NCBI RefSeq assembly: GCF_003932735.1
Contig: NZ_CP033611.1
Coordinates: 586,156-650,155, forward strand
Length of the DNA: 64,000 nucleotides
Origin: Rickettsiales endosymbiont of Stachyamoeba lipophora
GTDB taxonomy: Bacteria > Pseudomonadota > Alphaproteobacteria > Rickettsiales > 33-17
Direction: 5' to 3'
Shown here piece by piece: positions 57,498 to 64,000 of the stretch (positions within the stretch are counted from its first letter, which is position 1; each line of letters begins with the position of its first letter). The translations under genes were made by a program, and so were the position numbers. The notes under the pieces were generated by a model, which saw only the letters and a list, made by a program, of their open reading frames with translations, did not search any database and had not been told where the DNA came from.

Positions 57498-58756
57498 TTT
57501 TATTAATTAAATTATATAAATTAATTACTTGGTTGGTTGAGCCTTTTGCTCGCTTTCATTTAATGAATCGGGTTAAAAAAGGGAAAGAAATTCCTTCTAG
57601 ATATTTAGAAAAGCTGGGGGTTACTAATATCCAGCGTCCTCAAGGAAAGCTAGTTTGGATTCATGCGGCCAGTGTTGGCGAATCTTTATCCGCATTAAAA
57701 CTGGTAGAGATCCTCCTTAAAGAACAAGAATATCAAGTATTATTTACTAGCTGTACCAAAGGTTCTGCTGATATTCTTAAGGATAAGCTGCCAGCTCCTG
57801 CTATCCATCAATTTGCACCACTTGATTTACCTCAAGCACTCAATAAATTTTTAACTCATTGGCAGCCAAATATTGTCATTATCTTTGAATCAGAAATTTG
57901 GCCCAATTTGGTTTTTAAAGTAGCTAAAACCATTCCTATATTTCTTTTAAATGCCAGACTTTCTGATAAAAGCTTTGCCAAATGGCTGAAAGTCAAAGCT
58001 ATTGCCAAGCTAGTTATGAGTAAATATAAATTTATTCTACCTCAAAGTAAGGTGGATTATGATAAATTTGCTAACTTCTCAGATAAGCTACATTACTTAG
58101 GTAATCTTAAGGTCGATAGCGCTTTAACAACTAATTCTCAAATGGTAGCAAAACTTGAGAAGTCCTTACATGGCAGGCCTAATTGGGCAGCAGTCTCTAC
58201 TCATTCCTACCAAGATGAAGAAATTATTGTATTAAAAGCGCATTTGAGTTTGCTTACCAGCCAGCCAGGTTTATTGCTAATTTTAGCGCCGCGCCATCCT
58301 AGCAGGTTAAGTGATGTAATCGCCCTATGTACCAGATTTAGCTTAACTTATGAATTACATACTAAGACTCAAGGTCAGATTAGTGAGCACACTCAAGTAT
58401 ATATTATTGATACAGTTGGAGAACTTGGTAATATTTTTAAAACTTCCAAAATTGTTTTCGTGGGTGGATCATTTAATCATATTAACGGTCATAATCCTAT
58501 TGAGCCGGCTCATTTTGGTTGCGCCATTGTTACCGGCCCTAAATTTACTAATTTTACCAATATTTATAATGATCTTTTTGAGCACAAGGCCGCTTTAAAA
58601 ATAGCAAACCAACAAGAATTAATAGATACTCTTGCCGAATTATTACTTAACCCCTCAAAATGTAATGACCTCGGTAACAATGCTTTAAAATTAATTTCTA
58701 ACAATAGTAATTTAAGTGAACAAGCGTGGCAGTTTATTAAGTCTCAAGCAACCTAA
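57494..58756 (+). CDS. waaA: 3-deoxy-D-manno-octulosonic acid (Kdo) transferase
   Basis: WaaA adds Kdo from CMP-Kdo to lipid IVA on the inner membrane. The 420-aa GT-B enzyme has an N-terminal membrane stretch. The catalytic Glu lies in IHAASVGESLSALKL near residue 60, and ESEIWPNL is near 130. GNLKVDSA follows near 202, the nucleotide-binding half has APRHPSRL near 262, and GGSFNHINGHNPIEPAHF is near 328. It follows the DUF374 gene by ATGA overlap and its C-terminus overlaps lpxK by 41 bases. Confidence 0.95.
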   Translation: MILLIKLYKLITWLVEPFARFHLMNRVKKGKEIPSRYLEKLGVTNIQRPQGKLVWIHAASVGESLSALKLVEILLKEQEYQVLFTSCTKGSADILKDKLPAPAIHQFAPLDLPQALNKFLTHWQPNIVIIFESEIWPNLVFKVAKTIPIFLLNARLSDKSFAKWLKVKAIAKLVMSKYKFILPQSKVDYDKFANFSDKLHYLGNLKVDSALTTNSQMVAKLEKSLHGRPNWAAVSTHSYQDEEIIVLKAHLSLLTSQPGLLLILAPRHPSRLSDVIALCTRFSLTYELHTKTQGQISEHTQVYIIDTVGELGNIFKTSKIVFVGGSFNHINGHNPIEPAHFGCAIVTGPKFTNFTNIYNDLFEHKAALKIANQQELIDTLAELLLNPSKCNDLGNNALKLISNNSNLSEQAWQFIKSQAT

Positions 58757-59693
58757 GTTTTGGCAGCAATTTGGTCTAATAAACTTATTACTTACCCCCA
58801 TATCTTTATTATATTTATTAGGATTTTACCTACGTAAGATTATTATTAAACCTATTAACCATACTATTCCTATCATTGTGGTTGGTAACTTAGTGGTAGG
58901 AGGCAGTGGTAAAACTCCTATTACCATTTGGTTGTATAAATTATGCAAGCAGCTTGGGTTTAAACCTTGTATACTCGCTAAAGGCTATCAAGGCAGTATT
59001 GCTGAAGCTTTACTTGTCACCAGCCAAAGCTCAAATGAAGTTGGCGATGAAGCCTTAATTTTAAGTAAAATTGGCCCCACCGTTATTAGCCGTGATCGCA
59101 AAGCAGGCATACAATATATTGAAACATTAAAACAATTTGATCTAATTATTATGGATGACGGATTACAAAATCCTTATATAAATCCAAATTTTAAGATTGT
59201 AGTGGTAGATGGCAACTATAAATTCGGTAATTGCTTGCCGCTGCCTGCCGGCCCTTTACGTGAGCCTCTTTGCGCCTTACAAGACATAGATGCAATTATT
59301 AGCTATGATCAACCGTTGAAAGTGAATTATAATACGCCTCAATTTATAGCTAGAATTAAAACCGAGTTTATTCCAGCACAGGAACAATATATCGCATTTG
59401 CCGGCATTGGTAGGCCAGAAAAGTTTTTTCTATTCTTACAAAGCTTAGGATGTAACTTAAAGCAAACTATTAGCTTTCCGGACCATTTTAATTATAACCA
59501 AGAATCAGAGCAATATCTGGTTGACCTGAGCAAAAATCTTCATTGTAAGCTTATTACCACTCGCAAAGATTATGTTAAGCTAACAAATAACTTACAAAAA
59601 ATTATAAATGTTGTTGATATTGAAGCACAAATTGATAAAGCTGAGATATTAGCTAATTTAATTAAGGAAGTTTTAAGTGGTAAAAATACTTAA
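58716..59693 (+). CDS. lpxK: Tetraacyldisaccharide 4'-kinase
   Basis: LpxK phosphorylates the lipid A precursor at 4'. The 325-aa protein uses a GTG start (58716) giving KQPKFWQ a few residues in, the usual LpxK N-terminus. It has a membrane helix, then GNLVVGGSGKTPITIWL (Walker A, about residues 57-73), SRDRKAGIQY and DDGLQNP. The C-terminal half has FAGIGRPEKFF, FPDHFNY and TTRKDYVKL, all typical. The coding overlap with waaA makes a shared transcript certain. The glycosyltransferase starts inside its last codons. Confidence 0.94.
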   Translation: MNKRGSLLSLKQPKFWQQFGLINLLLTPISLLYLLGFYLRKIIIKPINHTIPIIVVGNLVVGGSGKTPITIWLYKLCKQLGFKPCILAKGYQGSIAEALLVTSQSSNEVGDEALILSKIGPTVISRDRKAGIQYIETLKQFDLIIMDDGLQNPYINPNFKIVVVDGNYKFGNCLPLPAGPLREPLCALQDIDAIISYDQPLKVNYNTPQFIARIKTEFIPAQEQYIAFAGIGRPEKFFLFLQSLGCNLKQTISFPDHFNYNQESEQYLVDLSKNLHCKLITTRKDYVKLTNNLQKIINVVDIEAQIDKAEILANLIKEVLSGKNT

Positions 59694-60708
59694 CTGTATG
59701 CTCAGTAAAGGCTTAGGCGGAATTGAACAAGCTTTTATGGATTATAATGAAGCTTTATCGCAAAATTTTGCCGTAAATTCAGTATGCCATTTAAAATCGG
59801 CATTAAGTTTGAATAATAATTTTCTGACCCTAAATAGTATTGCCAACTGGGACATTCTAGCTAGCTTAAGATTAAAAAACATTATTGCCCAAAAACAAAT
59901 AGATGTTTGTATTGCGCATGGCAATCGCCCTATTGCTTTATTAAGACGTGTAACTAAAAATAAATTACCGCTGATTGGTCTTGCCCATAATTACAATATG
60001 AAATATTTAAAAACTTGTGATTATGTGATTACAGTTACTAACCAATTAAGAGACCATATTATCAAGCAAGGGTTTAACCAGGATAAAGTATTTCATATTC
60101 CCAATATGGTGAAAATGCAGGAATTCAACCCGAATAAAAAATTCCACTCTCCGTTAGTATTAGGCAGTATGGGCAGGTTTGTAGCTAAGAAAGGCTTTGA
60201 TCTAATTATTCAAGCAGTGCATAATTTACAAAAAGATGGGATTACGGTTAAGGCTATAATCGGCGGCGCTGGAGAAGAGGAAGCGAAGTTAAAACAACTA
60301 GCTAAAGATTTAAATATAGCTGAATTAATTTCCTTTCCAGGCTGGATCAACGACAAGGAGCAATTTTTCAAAGATATTGATATTTTTGTATTACCTTCTC
60401 ATCATGAACCTTTTGGTATTGTAATGATTGAGTCGATGGTCAGATCTACCCCATTAATTAGCTCAACCTCAGAAGGACCCTATGAAGTAATTAAGCACAG
60501 GCAAGATGGCTTATTATTTAAAAAAGCAAGTGTTGCTGAGCTGGTTGAAAATATTAAACTGCTAACGAACAATGAAGATTTGCGTAGTTCTATTGTAAAT
60601 AATGCTTATGAGTTGATTCAAAAAAGATTTTCATTAGATGGCGTGGCAGCACAACTGAAAGAAGTAATAGAATTGATTTATAAGGATTATTACCATAATA
60701 AGCTTTAA
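59677..60708 (+). CDS. Glycosyltransferase family 4
   Basis: This 343-aa GT-B enzyme (GTG start) has the typical C-terminal half. LGSMGRFVAKKGFDLIIQAV (about residues 160-180) is followed by IGGAGEEEAKLKQLA, SFPGWINDKEQFF and LPSHHEPFGIVMIESM, with the EX7E-type nucleotide-sugar site. The N-terminal half has KGLGGIEQAF and an AHGNRPI segment. It follows lpxK in the same transcript (17-base overlap), so it probably extends the LPS core or O-chain. The sugar it transfers is unknown, though the cassette at 41-46 kb may supply it. Confidence 0.88.
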   Translation: MVKILNCMLSKGLGGIEQAFMDYNEALSQNFAVNSVCHLKSALSLNNNFLTLNSIANWDILASLRLKNIIAQKQIDVCIAHGNRPIALLRRVTKNKLPLIGLAHNYNMKYLKTCDYVITVTNQLRDHIIKQGFNQDKVFHIPNMVKMQEFNPNKKFHSPLVLGSMGRFVAKKGFDLIIQAVHNLQKDGITVKAIIGGAGEEEAKLKQLAKDLNIAELISFPGWINDKEQFFKDIDIFVLPSHHEPFGIVMIESMVRSTPLISSTSEGPYEVIKHRQDGLLFKKASVAELVENIKLLTNNEDLRSSIVNNAYELIQKRFSLDGVAAQLKEVIELIYKDYYHNKL

Positions 60709-60800
60709 AACACCTAATGCTTAGCAAAAAGCTTGCTTGGATGGTAAACATTTATTAATCCAACAACAGTATTTAATAAATGTTTAATAAACGAGAAAAA

Positions 60801-61151
60801 ATGTCAAATTTTACTTGGAATCCGGACGAAAATAATATTGGACGCCAAATGCTGGCCAAAATTGGTGTGAATATTCCCCAAGTGATAAATAATCAAAATC
60901 CTATTCTCTTTGATGAACAGAATGAGGATGATACCAAACAGCGTAAGCTTATTAAGATAGCTTTACCTAATGGAGACCAATTAACTTTTAAATCTGCTGA
61001 AAATATCTTTCAAGTTTTAAAGCTAATACCCACAAATTATGAGAACTTAACAGATGACAATAAGCAAATACTTAAAATACGCCAAAAAATGGCAATGTCT
61101 GCACTAGAATCAGCTATAGAGCATAACGCTAACGCAGCAGAACCTTTGTAA
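60801..61151 (+). CDS. Hypothetical protein, possibly the N-terminal part of a broken gene
   Basis: This is an unrecognised acidic 116-aa protein (MSNFTWNPDE... to ...AAEPL). An ATG at 60780 would add 7 residues, but 60801 is better placed behind a gag-rich site. It contains a small beta-like stretch (IKIALPNGDQLTFKSAENI) and a helical C-terminus, with no signal or membrane segment. Because a decayed gene follows after 20 bases, it may have been the N-terminal domain of one larger protein. Only 72 bases separate it from the glycosyltransferase. Confidence 0.5.
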   Translation: MSNFTWNPDENNIGRQMLAKIGVNIPQVINNQNPILFDEQNEDDTKQRKLIKIALPNGDQLTFKSAENIFQVLKLIPTNYENLTDDNKQILKIRQKMAMSALESAIEHNANAAEPL

Positions 61152-61170
61152 ATTTTAATACTCATTATAA

Positions 61171-61877
61171 ATAGAATGGGTGGATGGAAAAAGCAACCTA
61201 GCTACACGCCAAGCTCTTTATAGCAAATTTATGGGCAATCGTGCACTATCACAACAATTGCTTGGCATCCAAGATAAGATTATAATCGCAAATCAGATTC
61301 CATTACGTATTAACGACCCATTATGGCGTAACGGTCGTGAACAAAATGGTCATAACAAGCTTGGTTGTATGCTAGTAGAACTGAGAGAATTTATTCGAGC
61401 CAAAGAAAAAACGATTTTGCTTCCCTAGCTTATAATAATAATCCGTTTAAAGCTATTGATAACAATAGAGGCATACATCCTGATTTAGTAACTGCTTTTA
61501 CCATATTACATAGCAATACAGTACCGACTATAGAAGTTCCTGCTGATAGGCAACCTTTTGATCATACCGCTGGCAGTACATCTAACAATCCTTCGTCTCC
61601 ATTACATGAAAATAATACTATCTGACACAGAATCAAAAATATATATAACCATTCTACCCCACAGAAAGTAATTAAAATTGCTTTAACTCTTGCAACCGTA
61701 GTTGTAGGAGGTTTAACCATATATTATTTATTTGGAAAAAGTAATTCTACTTTTATCAAAAACACTGCCGATAAGGTGGGCAACAGCTTACCTCAAATCA
61801 CTGGTATGCATAACGCTGCAAACCAAGGTAAAGAATTTACTGTAGATCTTGCACGTAATACTGCCAGCTTATTATAG
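61171..61877 (+). pseudogene. Frameshifted gene for an unknown protein with C-terminal membrane helix
   Basis: Three coding pieces follow one another. The first (from 61171, GTG at 61180) reads to a TAG near 61428. The second, shifted by -1 at the run of six A's near 61402, reads to a TGA at 61623. The third, in the same frame after that stop, reads to TAG at 61877 and contains a clear hydrophobic helix (IALTLATVVVGGLTIYYLF) plus a polar tail. Together they would give about 235 residues. The C-terminal helix-plus-tail recalls the protein at 4752-5915. The gene is probably dead. Confidence 0.6.
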
Positions 61878-61902
61878 ATAAGTGGTGATACAAAACTTAT
61901 AA

Positions 61903-61959
61903 TGTTATCAAAGCGCATGGTAAATACTAAGGTTATTTTAGCCGTACGTTTTGATAACA
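61903..61959. terminator. Inverted repeat between convergent genes
   Basis: The arms tgttatcaaa (61903-61912) and tttgataaca (61950-61959) pair perfectly and extend by three more pairs including one G-T, around a long 34-base loop. It lies between the broken gene and ygfZ, which converge. It may be a terminator or a binding site. Confidence 0.35.
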
Positions 61960-61975
61960 CTAAGATTATTACTAT

Positions 61976-62755
61976 CTATTTAAGCCACTCGGGCCTTATA
62001 ACTTCTATTTGCATCCCATTAACCAACACCTGCTGGGCTTGAGCTAATTCTTCAAGTCTGATAAAGCCAATCGCTTTATTATTAAAGCTTGAAGTTATGT
62101 ATCCCAGCTTATTACCATGCTCATCCATAATTTCTTGTGCCGGTTCTAATACTCCTTGTGCTTTAATTAAAAATGGCTGCTTGCGAATTACTCCCCTATG
62201 TTTTGTACGCGCAGTCAGCTCTTGCCCGACATAGCACCCTTTAGTAAAATCAATTGCATTTAAATAATCTAAACCATATTCTAACGGAAAAGTTTTATCA
62301 CAAATTAATTCAGTTTCACTTTCGGGTAATACCTGATTAATTCTAAACTCTTGGTAAAAATTATCATTAACCTCTAATGATGCTTCAGTAATGATGCGAT
62401 AGCCGCTATTTGTCCTTGGATCAAGGTAAGATTGTTGGGCTAGAACCGGTTGATCAGCAAAATAAACCTTATAAATTTCGCTTAGATCTTGAATTTCCAC
62501 TTTAGAACGCAGTTTATACATTTTAAGGCGTTTTAATAGGTCGTCTTTTGTGGATGCCAAGCAATCAACCAACATATGGTCATGCCGTTTATAAATAAAT
62601 AAATCAAATAAAAACTTACCTTGTGGGGTAAGGATTAATGTATAGATACATGGTTCATTTTTTAGGATATTATTAGAGATAATACCTTGTAACAAAGTTT
62701 CTCTATCTTCTCCATAAATTCCTATGACTGTACGGTTAGTTAATTTTTCGAGCAT
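61976..62755 (-). CDS. ygfZ: Folate-binding Fe-S cluster repair protein YgfZ
   Basis: YgfZ is a GcvT-like tetrahydrofolate-binding protein that supports iron-sulfur cluster enzymes such as MiaB. The 259-aa protein has the diagnostic KGCYVGQELTART motif (about residues 171-183) with the conserved Cys. IGIYGEDRETLLQGIISN is at the N-terminus and IGFIRLE at the C-terminus. An agga ribosome binding site precedes the ATG. It is divergent from the DUF1013/TrcR-like gene. Confidence 0.92.
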   Translation of the reverse strand: MLEKLTNRTVIGIYGEDRETLLQGIISNNILKNEPCIYTLILTPQGKFLFDLFIYKRHDHMLVDCLASTKDDLLKRLKMYKLRSKVEIQDLSEIYKVYFADQPVLAQQSYLDPRTNSGYRIITEASLEVNDNFYQEFRINQVLPESETELICDKTFPLEYGLDYLNAIDFTKGCYVGQELTARTKHRGVIRKQPFLIKAQGVLEPAQEIMDEHGNKLGYITSSFNNKAIGFIRLEELAQAQQVLVNGMQIEVIRPEWLK

Positions 62756-62859
62756 AATTTATTCCTTTTTTGTTAATACTACTTATAACAAATTGACAAT
62801 TTGATGTGAAGTAGGTTAGTTTAGACACGTATTTTATAATTTTATTTTCAGAGAATAGT

Positions 62860-63411
62860 ATGACTTTACCTTTGATGCCTAAAGCAACTGCTATTTGGCT
62901 TATTGATAATACCAATCTTACTTTTGAGCAAATTGCAAATTTTTGTGGATTACATGTGCTTGAGGTGCAAGGAATTGCAGATGATGAAGTTTGTAAAGGA
63001 ATCATTGGAGATAATCCAGTTAATCGTGGCCAGCTGACCTGGGAAGAAATTAAAAGATGTGAAGGCAATGCTAAAGCCAAACTAGAACTTGCTGATCATG
63101 CCAAACGTCATTTAGAAGCTAGAAGAGGCAAAAAAGCTGCTAAATATGTACCTGTTGCTAAAAGGCAAGACAAGCCTGATGCTATTTTATGGCTAATTAA
63201 GAACTACCCTGAACTTAGTGATCCGCAAATTGTAAAATTAATTGGTACTACCAAAACTACAATTAAAGCAGTAAAAGAAAAAACACATTGGAATTCAGCT
63301 AACTTAAAACCTAGAGATCCAGTATTACTAGGCTTATGCAAGCAAGGTGAGCTTGATGGTATGGCCGTTATAGCCAAAAAAGCTCATGATGCAGCCAGCA
63401 AAAAAGACTAG
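62860..63411 (+). CDS. DUF1013 / cell cycle transcriptional regulator TrcR-like protein
   Basis: This 183-aa protein is almost restricted to alphaproteobacteria. It has two helix-turn-helix-like segments: TAIWLIDNTNLTFEQIANFCGL (about residues 10-31) and AILWLIKNYPELSDPQIVKLIGTT (about 108-131). Between them, NRGQLTWEEIKRCE and a basic stretch complete the DUF1013 pattern. TrcR binds RNA polymerase in Caulobacter-type bacteria and is named a cell cycle regulator. Its stop overlaps the start of the following SDR by about 26 bases. Confidence 0.9.
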   Translation: MTLPLMPKATAIWLIDNTNLTFEQIANFCGLHVLEVQGIADDEVCKGIIGDNPVNRGQLTWEEIKRCEGNAKAKLELADHAKRHLEARRGKKAAKYVPVAKRQDKPDAILWLIKNYPELSDPQIVKLIGTTKTTIKAVKEKTHWNSANLKPRDPVLLGLCKQGELDGMAVIAKKAHDAASKKD

Positions 63412-64000
63412 ATTTAGTTCGGTTTTAATTACTGGTGCCAGTAAAGGTATAGGAGAAGCTTTAGCCCTCCAACTTGCTGGGCAAGATGTAACTTTATATC
63501 TTATCTCCCGTAATAATGAGTTATTACAACAAGTGAAAAGTGAGTGTGAAGCACGCGGTGCTACTGCTCACTTTTTTGCTTGCGATGTGACCGATACTGA
63601 ACAGATGCAAGCAATTATTGATGCCATCCCTCAGCTCGATTTAGTGATTGCTAATGCCGGCATCTCAGGCGGCACTGCTAAAGGACTTGAAGGCGCAATG
63701 CAGGCCGCTGCAATCTTTAAAACCAATATACTCGGGGTAAGCAATACGGTTGAACCGGCAATCGCAAAGATGCAAGCTCAAGGAAAGGGTTCTATTGCCA
63801 TAATTTCCTCTATGGCTGGTTTTTTACCTCTGCCTGGCTCTCCAAGCTATTCTGCTTCGAAAGCTTGTGTAAAACATTATGCTTTAGCTCTTAGGGGACT
63901 TTTAAGCCCTAAGATTAATGTAACGGCAATATGCCCAGGATTTGTTAAAACTAATTTGACTGACCAAAATAATTTTAAAATGCCATTAATTATTTCTAAA
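63386..64000 (+). CDS. Short-chain dehydrogenase, truncated by the window edge
   Basis: The reading frame from ATG 63386 (or ATG 63389) is open to the window end (205 codons). It has LITGASKGIGEALA as cofactor loop, ANAGISGG, Ser in IISSMAG, and YSASK with the catalytic Tyr and Lys, and CPGFVKT downstream. It belongs to the classical SDR group often annotated as a 3-oxoacyl reductase-like or DltE-like enzyme. The substrate is unknown. It overlaps the TrcR-like gene, so the two are co-transcribed. The C-terminus is missing. Confidence 0.85.
   Translation, partial: MMQPAKKTRFSSVLITGASKGIGEALALQLAGQDVTLYLISRNNELLQQVKSECEARGATAHFFACDVTDTEQMQAIIDAIPQLDLVIANAGISGGTAKGLEGAMQAAAIFKTNILGVSNTVEPAIAKMQAQGKGSIAIISSMAGFLPLPGSPSYSASKACVKHYALALRGLLSPKINVTAICPGFVKTNLTDQNNFKMPLIISK

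Noticed and set aside
61396-61410. Programmed -1 frameshift site at the run of A's
   Set aside because: The run does not form a classical X-XXY-YYZ heptamer in the right frame, and a stop codon follows later, so decay explains it better.

Overview
The window is an AT-rich stretch of a bacterial chromosome with tightly packed, often overlapping genes. Its gene content points to an alphaproteobacterium of the Rickettsiales type. Evidence includes ftsH-tilS-cpoB, murC-murB-ddl-ftsQ-ftsA, a MipZ-type ATPase, a DUF1013/TrcR regulator, a C-terminal J-domain membrane protein resembling mitochondrial Tim14/Pam18, ankyrin repeats, and several fragmented genes. It is not a typical Rickettsia or Anaplasma gene set. 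It carries glucose-6-phosphate isomerase, class II fructose-bisphosphatase, triosephosphate isomerase, a PabA-like amidotransferase, LPS genes (kdsA, waaA, lpxK), peptidoglycan genes and a FliX-like flagellar regulator. A Midichloriaceae-like or early-branching Rickettsiales host is the best guess, but this is inference only.

Layout. 1-3606 (minus): ftsH (cut by the window edge), tilS and cpoB. 3761-10705: an alpha/beta hydrolase, an unknown acidic coiled-coil protein, pgi, rpoZ, a Kef-type antiporter and a FolM-like reductase. 10738-15253: a FliX-like gene, rluD-uvrB, and a decayed membrane-protein gene containing a long (GA)n tract. 15270-19400 (minus): murG, ftsW, glpX and a lipoprotein. 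19564-24929 (plus): the murC-murB-ddl-ftsQ-ftsA wall and division operon, followed by an unknown membrane protein. 26274-33452 (minus): a HAD phosphatase, cysS, rplI-rpsR-rpsF, kdsA, pyrG, secG and tpiA. 33528-40003: a PpiD-like chaperone, pabA/trpG, an msrB-msrA-SOUL operon, a DUF4174 lipoprotein, cysQ and a YhhQ-type transporter.

40003-48717 is the most accessory-looking part. It holds an ankyrin protein with a duplicated C-terminal motif and a sugar-nucleotide cassette. The cassette contains a GDP-fucose-synthase-like reductase, a PLP enzyme with His in place of the catalytic Lys, two extended SDRs lacking the catalytic Tyr, and a classical SDR. A separately promoted phytanoyl-CoA-dioxygenase-like enzyme and a membrane-anchored endonuclease/exonuclease/phosphatase-fold protein follow. 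48873-55468: RNase P RNA, the Tim14-like J protein, mipZ, an Hsp20, and divergent uvrA/ssb. 55567-60708 (plus): a dicarboxylate symporter, a DUF374 acyltransferase, waaA, lpxK and a glycosyltransferase, which together form an LPS-core operon. 60801-64000: an unknown gene, another decayed gene, ygfZ, the TrcR-like gene and a truncated SDR.

Functionally the window combines envelope construction (peptidoglycan precursors, division proteins, lipid A/Kdo, probably a modified glycan), DNA repair and translation housekeeping, and a scatter of accessory or decaying genes that look host-interaction related. No CRISPR array, tRNA, rRNA or transposase was recognised. The standout observations are the dideoxysugar-like cassette with two noncanonical SDRs, the GA microsatellite inside a broken membrane gene, a 7-bp tandem repeat over the antiporter start codon, and the Tim14-like/MipZ pair.
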